Origin: Prorocentrum cordatum
Taxonomy: Eukaryota; Sar; Dinophyceae; Prorocentrales; Prorocentraceae
Assembly (NCBI GenBank): GCA_963575745.1
Contig: CAUYUJ010022059.1
Coordinates: forward strand, 625,323-689,322
Reading direction: 5' to 3'
Length of the DNA: 64,000 bases
Shown: piece after piece, positions 29,640 to 41,840 of the stretch
Numbering within the stretch: position 1 is the first letter of the stretch
Layout of the letters: each line of letters begins with the position of its first letter
Notes under the pieces: generated by a model
Seen by the model: the letters and a program-made list of their open reading frames with translations, nothing else
Told to the model about the DNA's origin: nothing
Databases searched by the model: none
Made by a program: the position numbers and the translations under genes

Positions 29640-30940
29640 GCCCAACAATCAAGGATGCGGGCCCTCTCGCAAGCCGTCTCGCTCACTCCCACCCGCCCTC
29701 CCGACACGTAAGTAGCACCCGAGCCTCAGTATGTTCAGCGGTCGTCTTTGGATGGGCACAGCTACTGGGAACTAAAGCAGACCTCATATACGAGGCGAGG
29801 AACGCCACGCGTGACAGGCGCGCCACACGCGCCAAGTGCGCCAGGCACCCCTAGGCCCCAAGCGTGCCAGGCACGCTGGTGCGCCAGATGCGCTACTTGC
29901 TCCACGTGCGCCATGTGTGCCGCATGCTCCAGCCGCGCCAGATGCGCCACGTTCGGGGTACGCGCAGAGTGTGCCAGGTACGCCCGCGCACGTCACAGCT
30001 CACTGCGGCTTCCATCCTCGTCGAGAACCACTGCGCAATCGCGGCGGAGTGGCCATCATGGTATCTGGTGAGCCTGCACAAAGCAGGCAATATGCCAGTA
30101 CCCCCGCCATCCCTGCCAAAAACACATGGACAGTAATCGCGGGGTGTCCGCGCATATTCTAGATTTAGCCGCGGAGTGCGCTTTGGCAGGCAATATGCTG
30201 GCCCCCCGCCGCCCTTGTCAAGAAAACAAATACAACATGCTCGCGGGGCCCACGAACATGATCAAAGATTTTGCCCCAAAGAGTATTTTGTATTGGGAAG
30301 GCCTCACGGCCAGTGCCGCCGACCATGGAGACGACGGCGTTGACCTCGGCGAAGAAGATGATGGGGAAGGCGCCTCTGGTGGAGGGGGAAGACGACACAG
30401 ATGAGGCGAAACAGGTGCAGACACAGAGAGGGGGGAGGAGGAGGAGGAGGAGGAGGAGGAGGAGGAGGAGGAGGAGGAGGAGGAGGAGGAGGAGGAGGAG
30501 GAGGAGGAGGGGAAGGAGGAGGAGGAGGATGCGAATCTGACCCCCCCACTGGGGACCCCCCCCCGCTGGGGAAGGGACAAAGGGAAGGGGCTTTCCTTTG
30601 ACGTGATGAGGACGTGGATGGAATTCAATCAAGCTGCGAACTCTTTCCCCGAACGAGAAAGGGTGCTCTCTCTCCCTCTCCCCCGACGGGAGAGGAGGAT
30701 GGGAAGGAGAGGACGAAAGAAAGCTACCCGTCGACGGGACTGGACAGACCCCCCACACACGCTGACAGGGTCGGCGGATTTTTGTTGATAGGCATGGTGG
30801 GGGAGGTGTTGGCATTGGGTGCCCGCATTGGTTCGGGTTGGCTGCTTGTCGCTTTAAGGAGGGGGCGTATATCCATACGGGACAGTGAGAAGAGGAATGC
30901 TCTAAACCACTGACGCCCTGAAGGGTTGACTGGGATACAT
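29640..30940. repeat. Dispersed repeat family B, copy 1
   Basis: Shares anchors with other copies: AAGCCGTCTCGCTCACTCCC (29671-29690), GTAGCACCCGAG (about 29711), a stretch starting CCGCCGCCCTTGT (about 30208), and GGGTTGACTGGGATA (30923-30937). A 12-base-like minisatellite of GCGCCA words (29815-29985) and an (AGG)n tract lie inside it. Confidence 0.7.
30430..30512. repeat. (AGG)n microsatellite
   Basis: About 27 uninterrupted AGG units, inserted in repeat B copy 1. Confidence 0.97.
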
Positions 30941-31740
30941 TCGTTCACTGAGCGCGGGGGCCTCAGCGAGGGGTCCACCTCGTCCTCGTCTGCGCACCGC
31001 GCTGGGGGGGTTGAGCGCCACCGCGCGCCAGAGTCGCTTCGAGGTTGTCGGCGGGGGATGGGGCTCCCCGGGCTCCCCCGGCGTGTTGCTGCGGAGCTCC
31101 GAGGAATGCATTCTTCTAATTGCGCTTCCAGGCGTCCCCTGCTCTCAACACCAGTGATGTCGGGGGCGGGCTCGCGGACGGATCAGTGCGCGCCTTGGTG
31201 GGATCCTTTCACCCTCGTCCTGCCGGCAGGCCTACGAAGGGAAGAAGCAAAGCCGCCATTCCCCCGCTCAGCGGTCGTTCATGCCCGCCCGCGCGCTTCA
31301 AGCGAGAACTGGTGGCTCTAGGGCGGCCGCGGCGTAGAATCTGCGCCGGGGCCCCCGCGTAGTGAAGAGCCATCCCCGAGGTGCCGCGCAGCAAAATGGG
31401 CGGGCGGTACCAGCAGGCGATGTGGTGAGGATGGATTTAAAGATGTTCTGGCAGGCGGTGCTGCCGAAGCTTGCGCGAGTAATCATACAGTTATCGGATC
31501 TCAAACCTCCGACGTGACGCTGTCTGCGTCACCAAGGTCCCTGGAGGTCTCTCTGCCCATTCTCCAGGACCAGGTTCTCATCCCGGGTTGTTGTTTTTTA
31601 AAGAGACGGCCCAATCACCCGAATTGGATACACCCAAATTCCAGACGCTTCGCGTATCCCTATCAGCCCATCCAGAAACGATGTCCAGGCGAGTTGAGGT
31701 GATCAGGGAAGTGCGGCAGCAAAGAGGAGGACGACCGAAC
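30941..31740. other. No recognised gene
   Basis: GC-rich, with frames open on both strands (for example 30926-31321 plus) but no motif. Confidence 0.35.
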
Positions 31741-31741
31741 C

Positions 31742-32175
31742 GTGCAAAGGAGTGAGGAGGAGAAGGAGGAGGTGGATGGATGGATGAATGAGGGAGTGGG
31801 AAGAAGGAGGATTAATAGGATGAGGAGGAGGCGGATGAGGAGGAGGAGGAGGAGGAGGAGGAGGAAGAGAAGGAGTAGGAGCAGGAAGGAGGAACAGGAG
31901 GAGGAGGAGGAGGGCAAGCACAAGGGCCAGAGGTCTTTTGGATGCCTCTCGGAGCCTCTTGGGGTATCTCTTAGGCGATTCTTGGTGGCCTCTTGGGACG
32001 TCTTGGGGGTCTCTTGGCGATCCTGGGGGGCTCTTCGGGGTCTTGGGTGCCTCGGGGGGGGCCTCTTGGGGCCGCTGAGGGTCTTCTTGGGGGCCTCTTG
32101 GGGGCCTCTTGGGGCCATCTTGGGGCCATCTTGTGACCTCTTGGGGCCTCCTGGGCGCTTCTCTGTGCCATCTTG
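31742..32175. repeat. (AGG)n tract and family A copy 2
   Basis: AGG-rich from about 31750 to 31912, then GGCCTCTTGGGGCC-type degenerate repeats to 32175. The minus-strand frames across it (Pro/Gln/Lys-rich) come from the repeat. Confidence 0.75.
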
Positions 32176-32419
32176 GAGGAGATCTATCAAAGAAGAGCGG
32201 AGCTTCAATTAGGGTTGCCCCCCCAGGAGGCCAAAATGAGGTAACATCATTGATTTTGGCAGAGACAGGGTGCAGGAAGCACGCGCCACCCCGCCTGTGC
32301 AGGGTGGGCGGGAGGACCAAAACGCAGACCCGAGCCGCAGCGCCTGCGGGGGGGGGGGCGAGGGGAAAGGGAGGGAAGCTGGGCGACGATCGGTGCAAAT
32401 CACTGATTTTGGCTTCCTC

Positions 32420-33025
32420 ACCGAGGCTGTTTTGGACGCTCTGACCGCTCGCGGCCTCCCCCGCCGTCCAGGTCCACGGGGAGGGGGTAGGGGGAGGGGT
32501 CAAGTTACCCCCTCCCCGCCCGCAAGCCGTCTCGCTCACTCCCACCCGCCCTCCCAACACATACGTAGCACCCGAGTCTGGCCCGAGCCTCAGCATATTC
32601 AGCAGTCGTCTTGGGATGGGCAGCTACTGGGGGCCAATCCGCCGCCGCCGCCGCCGCCGCCGCCGCCTGCCAAACCGCCGCCGCAGCCGCCCGCCACCGC
32701 CCGCCGCCGCCGCCGCCTCAGCCGCCGCCGCAGCCGCCGCCCGCTGCCACCGCTCGTGTATTGTTTTTTGACAGGGATGGTGGGGGGGGGCGGCATCAGG
32801 TTGGCTGCGCATGTTCCGAATTTGGAGGCAGAGTGTGTTTTGTATAGTTTTTTTACAAGGGATGCTGGGAGGGGGGGCATGGACCCTGGTTGGCCCCCAG
32901 TCGCCTGGGAGAGGGGGTGTTTATTAATAGGGAACAGTGGTAAACCCTTCCCCGAAGGGGACGAGGGAGGGGTGGAAGAGGAAACGCCCCAAACCACCGA
33001 CGCCCAGAGGGCTGGTGGGATTCCG
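32420..33025. repeat. Dispersed repeat family B, copy 2
   Basis: Anchors TTTGGACGCTCTGACCGC (32431-32448), AAGCCGTCTCGCTCACTCCC (from 32524), GTAGCACCCGAG (about 32565), GGGCTGGTGGGATT (33009-33022). A (GCC)n block at 32637-32760 has expanded inside it. Confidence 0.78.
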
Positions 33026-33542
33026 GAAAAGGCTGCCGCCTCGATTTGGTCGTGACGCGCCTCGACAGGGCAGCGTTGAAGAGTGAGCCCCCAGGACCAT
33101 TCCAGGGGGCGCGTCATGTCCGGAATTCCGAGGCGGATCCAGCCGTGGCGGCGACGCCCCAGGACGCCCAGGTGATGTCGAGAACTTGCAAAAATTGTCC
33201 CCGGGAACGGGCGGCGGACTTGTTCATTTCGCCCCCCCTCCCCCCTTCTGCCCTTCCCCCTCCCCTCATCCCACTTATGTCCCTCTTCCCATGCCACTCC
33301 TCCGTATCCCCAGTCCTGCTATCCACCCGCACGCGTTTACCACGTCATTCCTGCCAACACAAGCATCAGAACCACGTGATCGTCGTCGACACAAGCATGA
33401 CAACCGCAAGGCCAGGCTGCGCGAGCGGGGAAGGCCCCGCTGGGTACCGTCCACGGCACGGTGGGGCCTACGCGCGACTGCCCTCCGCGCTCGCGTGTAG
33501 GGGGTGGGTGGGTGTGGGGGGCACAGGGTGGGAGCACATACA
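33026..33542. other. No recognised gene
   Basis: C-rich to 33270. A few short repeats are shared with 44290-44330 (AATCCAGCCGTGGC). No coding support. Confidence 0.35.
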
Positions 33543-33640
33543 TTTGCATGAACAGACACGTTCGGAGGTCCGCGCTAGGGGTGTGCAGCGCCGACCCAAG
33601 GAATCCGCGCGGACTTCCGAACGTTGATGGTATTCATGCA
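33543..33640. repeat. Inverted repeat
   Basis: Arms 33558-33575 and 33607-33624 (18 bases, one mismatch: ACGTTCGGAGGTCCGCGC and complement). A looser match continues outward (TTTGCATGAAC and TTCATGCAG). Confidence 0.85.
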
Positions 33641-34089
33641 GTTGCTTGTTCGTCCATATGGGCAGGGTGAGGGAGATGAAGGATCGAGAGACAACATAAT
33701 CTCGCATGTCACCCGTGCGCGCTTGCGATTCATGGGCATGTTGTGGCGCGCCGACCCAAAAGTGGAAAAGCGTGGGTTGTGGTAGAGGCGAACTTGAAAT
33801 GCGATAGTTGGGAGGCGGAAGCGCTTCGGAGGGAGGAGTTGGATGGGGAGGAGCAGGAGCAGCAGCAGTGGTGGGAGAGCGGAGAAAGGGACAGGACAGA
33901 TCAAAGGGTGGAGTGCAACGAAAATCACATGGTGATGAACGACACGGGCAGGGATGGAAGATGGGGGTGGGAGGGCTGTTCGTTAAAAATGTCTCGTGCA
34001 CGGGACACGGGGTGCCTCGAGCCGCTCGAGACTCGCCTCGGGCAGGAAGGTCCTTCGGGCGGGCATCGCACGTCGCCGCTAGCCAGGCA

Positions 34090-34240
34090 AGTGAGTCTCT
34101 GACAGGCCGAAGGGGAAGGAGGGATGAGGGGGAGGGAGGAGAGGGAGGAGGAAGGGGGAGGGGGAGGGGGGAGTGGGGAGGAGGAGGGTGGGAGGAGGGG
34201 GGCGGGCGGAAGGGGGGAGAGAGGAGGGGGAGGGGCAAGC
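34090..34240. repeat. Purine-rich (GGGGAG)n tract
   Basis: GGAGGGGG-type repeats immediately before repeat D copy 1. A second such tract is at 34370-34470. Confidence 0.75.
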
Positions 34241-34332
34241 TAGGTGCGCTCGCGTCATATCTGACGTCCTGCCCTTCCCTCCCATCCCTTACCATGGCAT
34301 AGATATCCTCTCTATTCGCACAGTCGGATGCC
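34233..34332. repeat. Dispersed repeat D, copy 1
   Basis: About 100 bases from GGCAAGCTAGGTGCGC to CAGTCGGATG, matching 42848-42946 at roughly 85-90% in the same orientation. Both copies directly follow a purine-rich (GGA)n tract. Confidence 0.88.
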
Positions 34333-34526
34333 GAGCAGGGCAATGATCCCGAGGGGGTGCGCGATGCATCGTGGAGGGGGGAGAGAGGGGGGGGAGGAGG
34401 TGGAGGAGGAGGGGGGAGGGAGATGTGGGAGGGGGGAGCAGGTGGCAGGGGGAGCAGAAGGGGAGGATTAAGGGCCCGGGGCGGAATCGCCAGCAAAAGC
34501 CCATCCGCCGCGAGATGATACATGGA

Positions 34527-34703
34527 CTACACGTAAGAGTGACCCTTCGCCGGAGTGACCTTTTGGTGCGGGCTCATCGGGGTCCCCCCGATCGTTGAGC
34601 GCGATGCGAAAGCGGCTGCGTGCGCGCTTGGATTTGGCCACCTTGCGCCCCCCTGGTCCGCGCACCAAAGGTCACTCTTGCCCAGGTTCACTCCTGCGTG
34701 TAG
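34527..34703. repeat. Foldback with nested arms
   Basis: Outer arms CTACACG (34527) and CGTGTAG (ending 34703). Inner arms GAGTGACCTTTTGGTGCG (34553-34570) and CGCACCAAAGGTCACTC (34661-34677). It can fold to one long hairpin with a loop of about 90 bases. Confidence 0.85.
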
Positions 34704-34901
34704 CCGAACACATGTGTGAATCACGGCCTCTATCATTATCCATATTGTTCGGTCACATTGGCAAATTGGCAGCCTCTGCGGTCGAATGCTTCTCGCCATA
34801 TTGAGCCACTGGTTTATTGATGCAGTATTGCATCAATTCTATGCTATTCGCACGCCCATCTCGCCCATCTCGCCGGTCTGTTATTTTCGCACACTGCACG
34901 C

Positions 34902-35309
34902 ATGTTCAGGCTTAGCAGCGGTCATGGCTACATAGAGTTCTTATCCGCGCCTTCACGAGATGTTGTAGATTTCCCCGTTGTCTCGATCCTAGCTCGGCTG
35001 ACAGAGTGTCCTCGTCTTACCGAGGGCGCACGGGCGATGCAAAAAGCAGCAGTTGTCGAGGCATCGTCCGAGGGAACGAATGTGAGTGCACCACATTTAA
35101 ATGTGTCATACTACGCCATACAGCTGAGCTCGTGTCTGCTTTCTCGGCATGCGCAAATTGAAGGTGGCGGAGATGACGTTTTGTTTCTAAGAGCGATCGC
35201 ATGGCATGCCAGCTGGAACAGCTATCATAAGAAACCCAATCGCAGTGAACAGGCCAGGGGCGTCATGCCAAGGAAGGCTCACCAAGCACCGGCAGTGAGG
35301 CACGTCTAA
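34902..35309 (+). CDS. Hypothetical open frame, 135 codons
   Basis: An ATG-to-stop frame in a less GC-rich, non-repetitive stretch. Reads VVDFPVVSILARLTECPRLT and AHLNV-like segments with mixed composition and no low-complexity. No motif, no neighbour in the same orientation, no splice evidence. It could be chance. Confidence 0.15.
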   Translation: MFRLSSGHGYIEFLSAPSRDVVDFPVVSILARLTECPRLTEGARAMQKAAVVEASSEGTNVSAPHLNVSYYAIQLSSCLLSRHAQIEGGGDDVLFLRAIAWHASWNSYHKKPNRSEQARGVMPRKAHQAPAVRHV

Positions 35310-37011
35310 GAGAGACGACCGCATGTCGTACAGGCGAGAGCAGCATTTCAAAGTCGGCCCGCATCGATCTGGTCGTGGCGCACTTGGCATCGCTGCACGG
35401 TGCGCGAGGCATGGGGGATGAAGATGAAGTTGGGGCTCCGCACGCTCGCTCCGATCTTGCGGATCTTGCACCAGCAACCACAAATCATGGTGATGAGTGA
35501 TGTATACGACCCACTTCCATCTGAGAGATGCGTTTGGTCTCATCGGGGTCTTTGTCTCGTAAGCGCTCACCCACGACTGAACCGGGCATTGATTGGAGTT
35601 AGTAGCATCACATTCGTGTTTGTTGGGCGTTGGGAGGGGTCGTCAGGATGGTTTTCAACACGTGCATGGACATATTCTGCTCCGCTCGTGCATTGGCGTG
35701 ATAGTTGTCCAGTGAGGTGGTTTTGGCGCCGCCGTGCAGGAGTCTCAGGCATATGCGACGGGGGGGGATCCTGCTATTTTGCTTAATTTCTGAGCAGACG
35801 CACCAGGGTGCATATCCATCCGAGCTGGTTGTTGGAGCCGGGCAGTAGAAATCGAAAGCAAGATCATCTCATTCCGTGGATGCTATATTGATCGTGTGTC
35901 TGACTTGGCCAGCTCCTTTGTTTTCAGGGCTGGCTGTCCAGATCGACGTCATATTGGTGCATCTCGTCTCCTCTACTCTTCCTCCTCTGCCCTCCCTCTC
36001 GACGTTGCCTTTTCCGCTGGCAGCCTGTTCCCAGTGCTGCACAGGAGGAAGAGGGCGTTGCTGCGCCCCGACTCCTCCACCCCCCCTCCTCTGGCCATCG
36101 GCGCTTCCCTTCCCCCTCCCGCTTCCGGAGACGCCACGTTGTCACGAGGACAGTCCTCTTCCCCTTGTCCGTGGTGGTGGTGGTGGTGTCACGTTCCCTT
36201 GTGGGGGAGGGAGAGGAAAACGGCGGCGATGTGTCACGCACCACCCCGCGCGCCCGGGACCCCCGGGAGGCCAGTGCCCCTCCGGCGCAGCCCGTGCGGT
36301 GGCCCTCGGAGACCGCCACGGACGCCGCCCCGGGAGCGCCGGGCGCCGCTGGGAGGCGCCTTTCTCAGCCCCTCCCCGCAGACCCCCCCCATCGCGTTGT
36401 GAAAACACCATGGCGGGCGCTGATTTTGGTTGCCCTCCAGAGGCCCTCTCACCGGGCCCGGGGCCGGACTCGGGACGAGGAGCTGGTTTTCGGGATGGGG
36501 TCAAGAGCTCGGGGGGCCCGCGTGTCCGAGGTCGGGGGTCTGGGCCTGCTGCCTGGGGGGCGGGGGGATTTGGACTTGTGCGGGCTCGGGAGGAGCAGAC
36601 AGGAGAGAAGGCGGGGTGGGAGGCAGCCTCAGCAGCAGGCCGCCTGGAAAAGCAGCTGCTCGCAGCTCTCATTCGCCAACTCCCCCATTTGCTCGCCCAG
36701 CCCCTAAGGACATTCGGAGGCCTCCAGAGGGGCCAGAGACGTCCAAACACCTCGATCTTCGATGATGGATACTCGACCCTCGGTCGTTTTTTACCCACCC
36801 ACCCTTACAACGTATGAAGTGCCACACAGAATCCCCCAGGACGCAAAAAGACATCCAGAAACGTCAGTGAACTTGATCGATCCTTATTCCTCTCCGCAGT
36901 ACAGACCCTCCTGACCTCTGCCTGGAAGGCGTACATGCCATGCCAGGGCCCAGGATTGCCTTTGGCAAGCACGGCGATGACGTATAAATGCCCTCTGCGT
37001 AATCATCCTCC
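35310..37011. other. No firm gene; GC-rich core
   Basis: A 313-codon plus frame (35876-36817) is open but Pro/Ser/Gly-rich and matched by equally long minus frames. GC-rich segment 36240-36640 could hide an exon but I see no motif. The GGCCTCCAGAGG word at 36717 recurs near 58313. Confidence 0.35.
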
Positions 37012-37086
37012 CTCCTCCTCCTCCTCCTCCTCCTCCTCCTCCTCCTCCTCCTCCTCCTCCTCCTCCTCCTCCTCCTCCTCCTCCTC
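37012..37086. repeat. (CCT)n microsatellite
   Basis: About 24 near-perfect CTC/CCT units. Confidence 0.97.
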
Positions 37087-37754
37087 ATGGATCGCCCTCG
37101 AAAGTTGCCTTGATTATGGATCATTCTCGAACGTAGATGGACATGGGATGCGCTCTCTAGTGGCAACCAAGAGAACACCCACGCCACCGAGGCCAGCGAC
37201 AGCACGGGGGTCAGTGCAAACGCTGGGATAACGACGCCACGACGTTTCGTTTCTCAGCGACGCAGACCCGACCTGTATAGTGAGCGGCTTGAATAAGGAA
37301 CACTTATTTTTCAAAAGTGGTTCGGTCGTTCCTTAGGCTTGCATGCGTTAGTTATCGTTCCGTATGTGTTATGTATTATGTATCGTTCCCTATGCGTTAC
37401 TCCTTGAAAAAAGGGCTTCGTTCCTTAGGTCAGGCCGATGACTGTATCCAACGCCCACACCAACCACTGGACAAGGCCAACCGAACGACCTCACCTGCGA
37501 CGTCGCGAGAAAGTTGCAACGCCGTGGAAAATCACAACCAGAGCCCTCGACACCTTGATTTTAAGGCACTTTGTCGAGATGAGGGCACCGGGGTCTCGAA
37601 ACTGGGCAAGAGCGCCCAGCGTGAAAGGATGCAGGACTCCGCCCGCCCAATTGATTACTTTTGCAGTGGGTTGTAGCTCTCGCGCGCGCGTGCGCCCGCG
37701 GCTAACGCAGAGATCCACCGCGGGCGGCAGGGCCGCTGCCGAGCCACTCTGCTG

Positions 37755-37758
37755 TCGT

Positions 37759-37790
<32 letters not shown>

Positions 37791-37938
37791 TCGTCGGCGG
37801 CGCCGTCATCGTCGTCGTCGTCGTCGGCGTCGCTGTCGCCGTCGCCGTCGGCGCCATCGCCGTCGCCGTCGCCGTCGCCGTCACCGTCGCCGTCGCCGTC
37901 GCCGTCGGCGGCGCCGCCGCCGCCGCCGTCGCCGCCGC

Positions 37939-37982
<44 letters not shown>

Positions 37983-38010
37983 TCGTCCTCGTGGTCGTCG
38001 TCGTAGTCGT
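37755..38010. repeat. (GTC/GCC)n hexanucleotide-like block
   Basis: GTCGCC and GTCGTC units for about 250 bases. Frames read as Arg, Asp/Gly or Val/Ala/Thr runs. The minus frames with Asp-Gly repeats are not called as genes. Confidence 0.95.
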
Positions 38011-38404
38011 CGTCGCCCGCGAACGCGCGCGGCTCGCGCGGAGGTCCGCCGCGGGCGCGCAGCCGAGCCAGCGCGGCCAGCGGGGCAGCGGGCCGCGCGC
38101 GGCAGCCGCTACGGCCAAGGCGCCCTCGCTCAGCATGGTCGGACCGATCCCATCCTCTATCGGCCCATGGCATCTCGGCCCCACCATGTCACCCGCCCAG
38201 ATGGCGAGAGGTTCCCCGAAACCCGAAGTGAACAAAACATATCCGAGATGCAGTGGACCCCTCGAGGGTCATTCCAGTGGGGATAGGGATCTGTTAAGCG
38301 ATGCTCACCCGCCTTTCCCGAGGGCGACCCCCACGGGCGGCCTCGCCGGGCATCGGGCTCTTTTGAGAGCCTCGTCCCCCCCCTTATCGAAGAAGAAAAA
38401 CATG

Positions 38405-38515
38405 ATTTTACATACATTGTGGGAGCTCCGCGCGGACATTTTGCAACTATGCTGGGCCCACGTGGCGGCGCTTCCAGCGCCGCCCCTGGCGCGCTCCGCG
38501 CGCCAGAGAGGGGAC
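38405..38515. repeat. Second copy of the GC-rich intronic element
   Basis: GGAGCTCCGCGCGGA (about 38421-38435), then GCTGGGCCCACG, then GGCGGCGCTTCCAGCGCCGCC (a hairpin) and GCGCTCCGCGC. The order and spacing match the segment inside the RING-H2 intron (28210-28310). Confidence 0.75.
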
Positions 38516-40107
38516 CCAGCGCGGGTTCATTGAACACCTCTCGCGGCTACCCTTCGCGTTCCACGCTGCCTTGAGAACACTACGGCGGAGACATTTCGCC
38601 GTCTTCGGCCTTTGGGAATCCCCGCCCGGCCCCAGGACTGGCAACACAAAACAGCTGGGGATGGCAAACCGGCCCCGGGGAAAGGGTCCAGACCTCCCAG
38701 GACTTCGCATCTAAAAAATTCAGGCATCGGCTGTGTGGGTCCTTTTCCTCCTCTTCTTCGAATATCCTCCCCCTCGAGCCTCGGTCCTCTTCGAGTCTCG
38801 GACCTCATCGAACCTCCTCCTCCTCCTCCTCCTCCTGCTGAACCTCGGCCCTCGGTCGTCCTCCTCGAACCTCCTCTTACTGGCATTCCGACCTAGTTCC
38901 CTGGTGCCCCCTGTTGGGCAATTTTGAGGGCTCCGGGGCCGCGAGGGTCACGTGAGTGCGATCGCGGAGTCGCAGTGATTGACAACGCGGGGTCGCGAGA
39001 GTGCGATCGTCGCGCACGCCGATCTGCGTTACGATTGCTCTTTGGCACGACAGGCGTCAGATGGCGAGTACCGACCTCTCATGAACTTTGGTCGCCCTCC
39101 TCGCCCTCCTCCTCTCGGGGGGCTCCTCTTCGCCACGTCTGCATTCCCCGCCGAAGTTCTGGCCAAAACGCATCGCCAGCGAGAGACACGAAGGTAGGTG
39201 ACTGAGAGGAGTCGGGGAGCTTCGGAAATCCTGACTCATTGCCAGGCCCCGTGGGGGCTGCCCGTGCCCTGCCTGGGCATCCTCACGCCCTTGGCTTCTC
39301 CTCTTCTGTCCACCTTCTCAGCATCGCTCGGACGTGTGCATCTGTTCGCAGCCAGGACCATCGAGGAGCACCTTGGATCATCTTCGCAAAACAAGCCCAC
39401 AACATCGAAAAACACATGGGAAATGAACGTCCGAGCGATGGCAAACATCCCTCCCTTCACATCCTACTCTGACGGTCGATAGTTTTCCTTCCCGCCCCCC
39501 CACCCCTCCGCGCGGGGAAGAAGCGTGCGCGCGCAGAGGAGGATGAGGACCAGAGTATAGTTGGATGCATGCTGCTGAACGTCCTCCATTCTTGGGCCCC
39601 TCCCCAGCCTTGAAAAACTAACGCCCTCAGTCTGTATGGTTGTTGCGCATGTTGTATGTCGTGGTATCAATAATGGAGAGGTCTTAAGCAGTAGTCCCAG
39701 GTTGAAAAGGGGCCACCCTCCCTCTTGGCAATTGCTGCACACCTTCAAAGTTGGGTAATGAGTAAGAGGGTTGGCAGAAGTGCGCGGCGCTAATGCGATA
39801 GCACCAATGTTCTATCGAGAACCGTTATTTTATATGTGAAGTTGTTGGGAATTGGTGAGACGAGTGTGCGCATGGCTGTAGCGATCATCATCACAACTAC
39901 TTGAATATAAAATCCCGTCCATCCCTGTTATTGTGGTTGGGCCTCGCATCCGCGAGGCGCTGAGAGTTGTCATGAACCTTTTTCGTTGTACTCCCGACTG
40001 GGGGCAACCACCTTTTGACAAGTATGCCACGAAGGGCTACATGAACTGGGTCATCACGTGTGGCCGGCCCGTCGAGGGCACTCATGTACACATAGCATTA
40101 CCTTATC
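38516..40107. other. No recognised gene
   Basis: A short CTC tract lies at 38814-38838. Scattered frames below 120 codons. Nothing else is supported. Confidence 0.35.
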
Positions 40108-40803
40108 ATGATGCCCCATCGGGGGCGCGTAGGTGTTCACGACGTTCGCCTACATGAACCGTCTCTTCGACATCCCTGTACCGCCGTTCTCGGCTACTGG
40201 CCGACGCCCGCGGGATGGGCGGGTTATCCCTTCCCCAGTTGGCTACTGTGCCACTTTCTATTCTTCATCCTGGCTGTCGGAAGGTGCTCGTGCCATGGGA
40301 TCGCGCCGACGCCCGCGGGATGGGTGGGCAATCCCTTCCCCGGTTGGCGCCTTCAGCGTGGAGTCAGAGGCCTAGACACGCATTTCTACTTCGTCGGCAC
40401 CCCAGGGCGTTGCGTCCTCTATAATTCGCTGGTCGTTGAGTTCTCATCCGTCCCACGGCCGACTTCTTTCCGTCCCTTTCCTTTGGCGGAGTTCTTCTCC
40501 TGCATGTCCATCGGCGGCTTCATGGCCGCCGGGTGTTTGTCTTTGGCCACCAGTGCCTGGCTACACATGACAAGGAGTTCACACCCCTTTTGGCGTGAAT
40601 TACATCATCAAGATGTTCATCTGTATCGGGACCGATTTCTTTTCGGGCATATTCTTCGTACGCATGTGGACCCTAGGCCTGAGTCAGCCTGGTTCATATT
40701 CAAAAGTGGCGGCCATCCCTGTTGTTGGAGCCTGTTTTTTTTGGCTTTGGGCATGACGGGCGTCATGGCCCCCGCCCCCCCCCCCCCCCCCCCCATGGCG
40801 TAA
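40108..40803 (+). CDS. Hypothetical open frame, 231 codons
   Basis: Long plus-strand frame containing two copies of a 45-base direct repeat (40199-40243 and 40304-40348) that translate to TPAGWxGxPFP. It has several hydrophobic segments (CHFLFFILAVG, CCWSLFFLALGM). It ends in the C-run at 40780. No family is recognised and it may be a chance frame. Confidence 0.18.
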   Translation: MMPHRGRVGVHDVRLHEPSLRHPCTAVLGYWPTPAGWAGYPFPSWLLCHFLFFILAVGRCSCHGIAPTPAGWVGNPFPGWRLQRGVRGLDTHFYFVGTPGRCVLYNSLVVEFSSVPRPTSFRPFPLAEFFSCMSIGGFMAAGCLSLATSAWLHMTRSSHPFWRELHHQDVHLYRDRFLFGHILRTHVDPRPESAWFIFKSGGHPCCWSLFFLALGMTGVMAPAPPPPPPMA

Positions 40804-40923
40804 CGCTCCCCCCTCCACTGCTCTCCGGGCACTGCCCCCCAGTGCGTTCCGAGCATTGCCGCTATGCGCAGTGGGATCCGCGTAGGTGTCCCCGTAGGAA
40901 TACGCATAGGAGTCTGGTCCGCA

Positions 40924-40955
<32 letters not shown>

Positions 40956-41726
40956 TCGTGGCTTGTCGCTCGTCGCTCATAGTCGTCGTGCGCGCGGACG
41001 TGGCTGAAGCCTGTTTTTTGGTCCGGGCCGATGACGGCAATCATCTAGGGGGGGATGGAAGGGGTCGATGACGTCACGTTTCGCGCCGGCGGCGTTTGGG
41101 AATGCGTAGGAATGACGGAGGACGGGTAGCGCCAGCATGTAGGTGGCGATTTGCACCACAACGCCTTTGTACACCACAGTGCTCGCGTGCACCACAGCGC
41201 CTGAGTACACCACCGCTATGTGCACCACAGCAGCCGCGTGCAACACAGCGTCAGTTTGTGCCACCGTGCCCGCGGGCACAACAGCTCATGTGCACACCAC
41301 AGCGCTTGCGTTCACCACATCAGCCGTGCGCAACACAGCACCAGAATGCACCACAATGCCTGCGTGCATTGCAGTGCTTTGTGTACACCACGGCGCCTGG
41401 ATGCACCGGAGCAGCCGTGTGCCACACAGCGCCATTGTTGTATATAGAATGTGAGAACGAATCCTTATGACAAAATGGAGCGCTTGTGGATTCCACAGAA
41501 GACAATCTTCAATAATCCTTATGGACAACGGAGCGCCGCTGGAATCTACGTGTCCTCCCGAGTCCGCGCGCATCATCCTAACTCCTCCCTTTGCGTCGAG
41601 GAGGTTCCAGCTAAATTGGCCGCCCGAGAACCAAATGGACCGATTCAATCGACCATTCTGCGGTGCGCGCTGAGATGCGCACGTGCGCTGTAGCGCCAAC
41701 CCGCACGACACAGGGTAAGGAGGAGG

Positions 41727-41840
41727 GAGGAGGAGGAAGAGGAGGAGGAGGAGGAGGAGGAGGAGATGAGGGTGGTGGAGGAGGAGGAGGAGGAGGAGGA
41801 GGAGGAGGAGGAGGAGGAGGAGGAGGGAGAGGAGGGAGGA
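41727..41840. repeat. (AGG)n microsatellite in the foldback spacer
   Basis: AGG/GAGG runs in two blocks, split by GATGAGGGTGGTGG. Confidence 0.93.

Noticed and set aside
37702-38235. Asp/Gly- and Ala/Thr-rich minus frames
   Set aside because: Translation of the (GTC/GCC) repeat.
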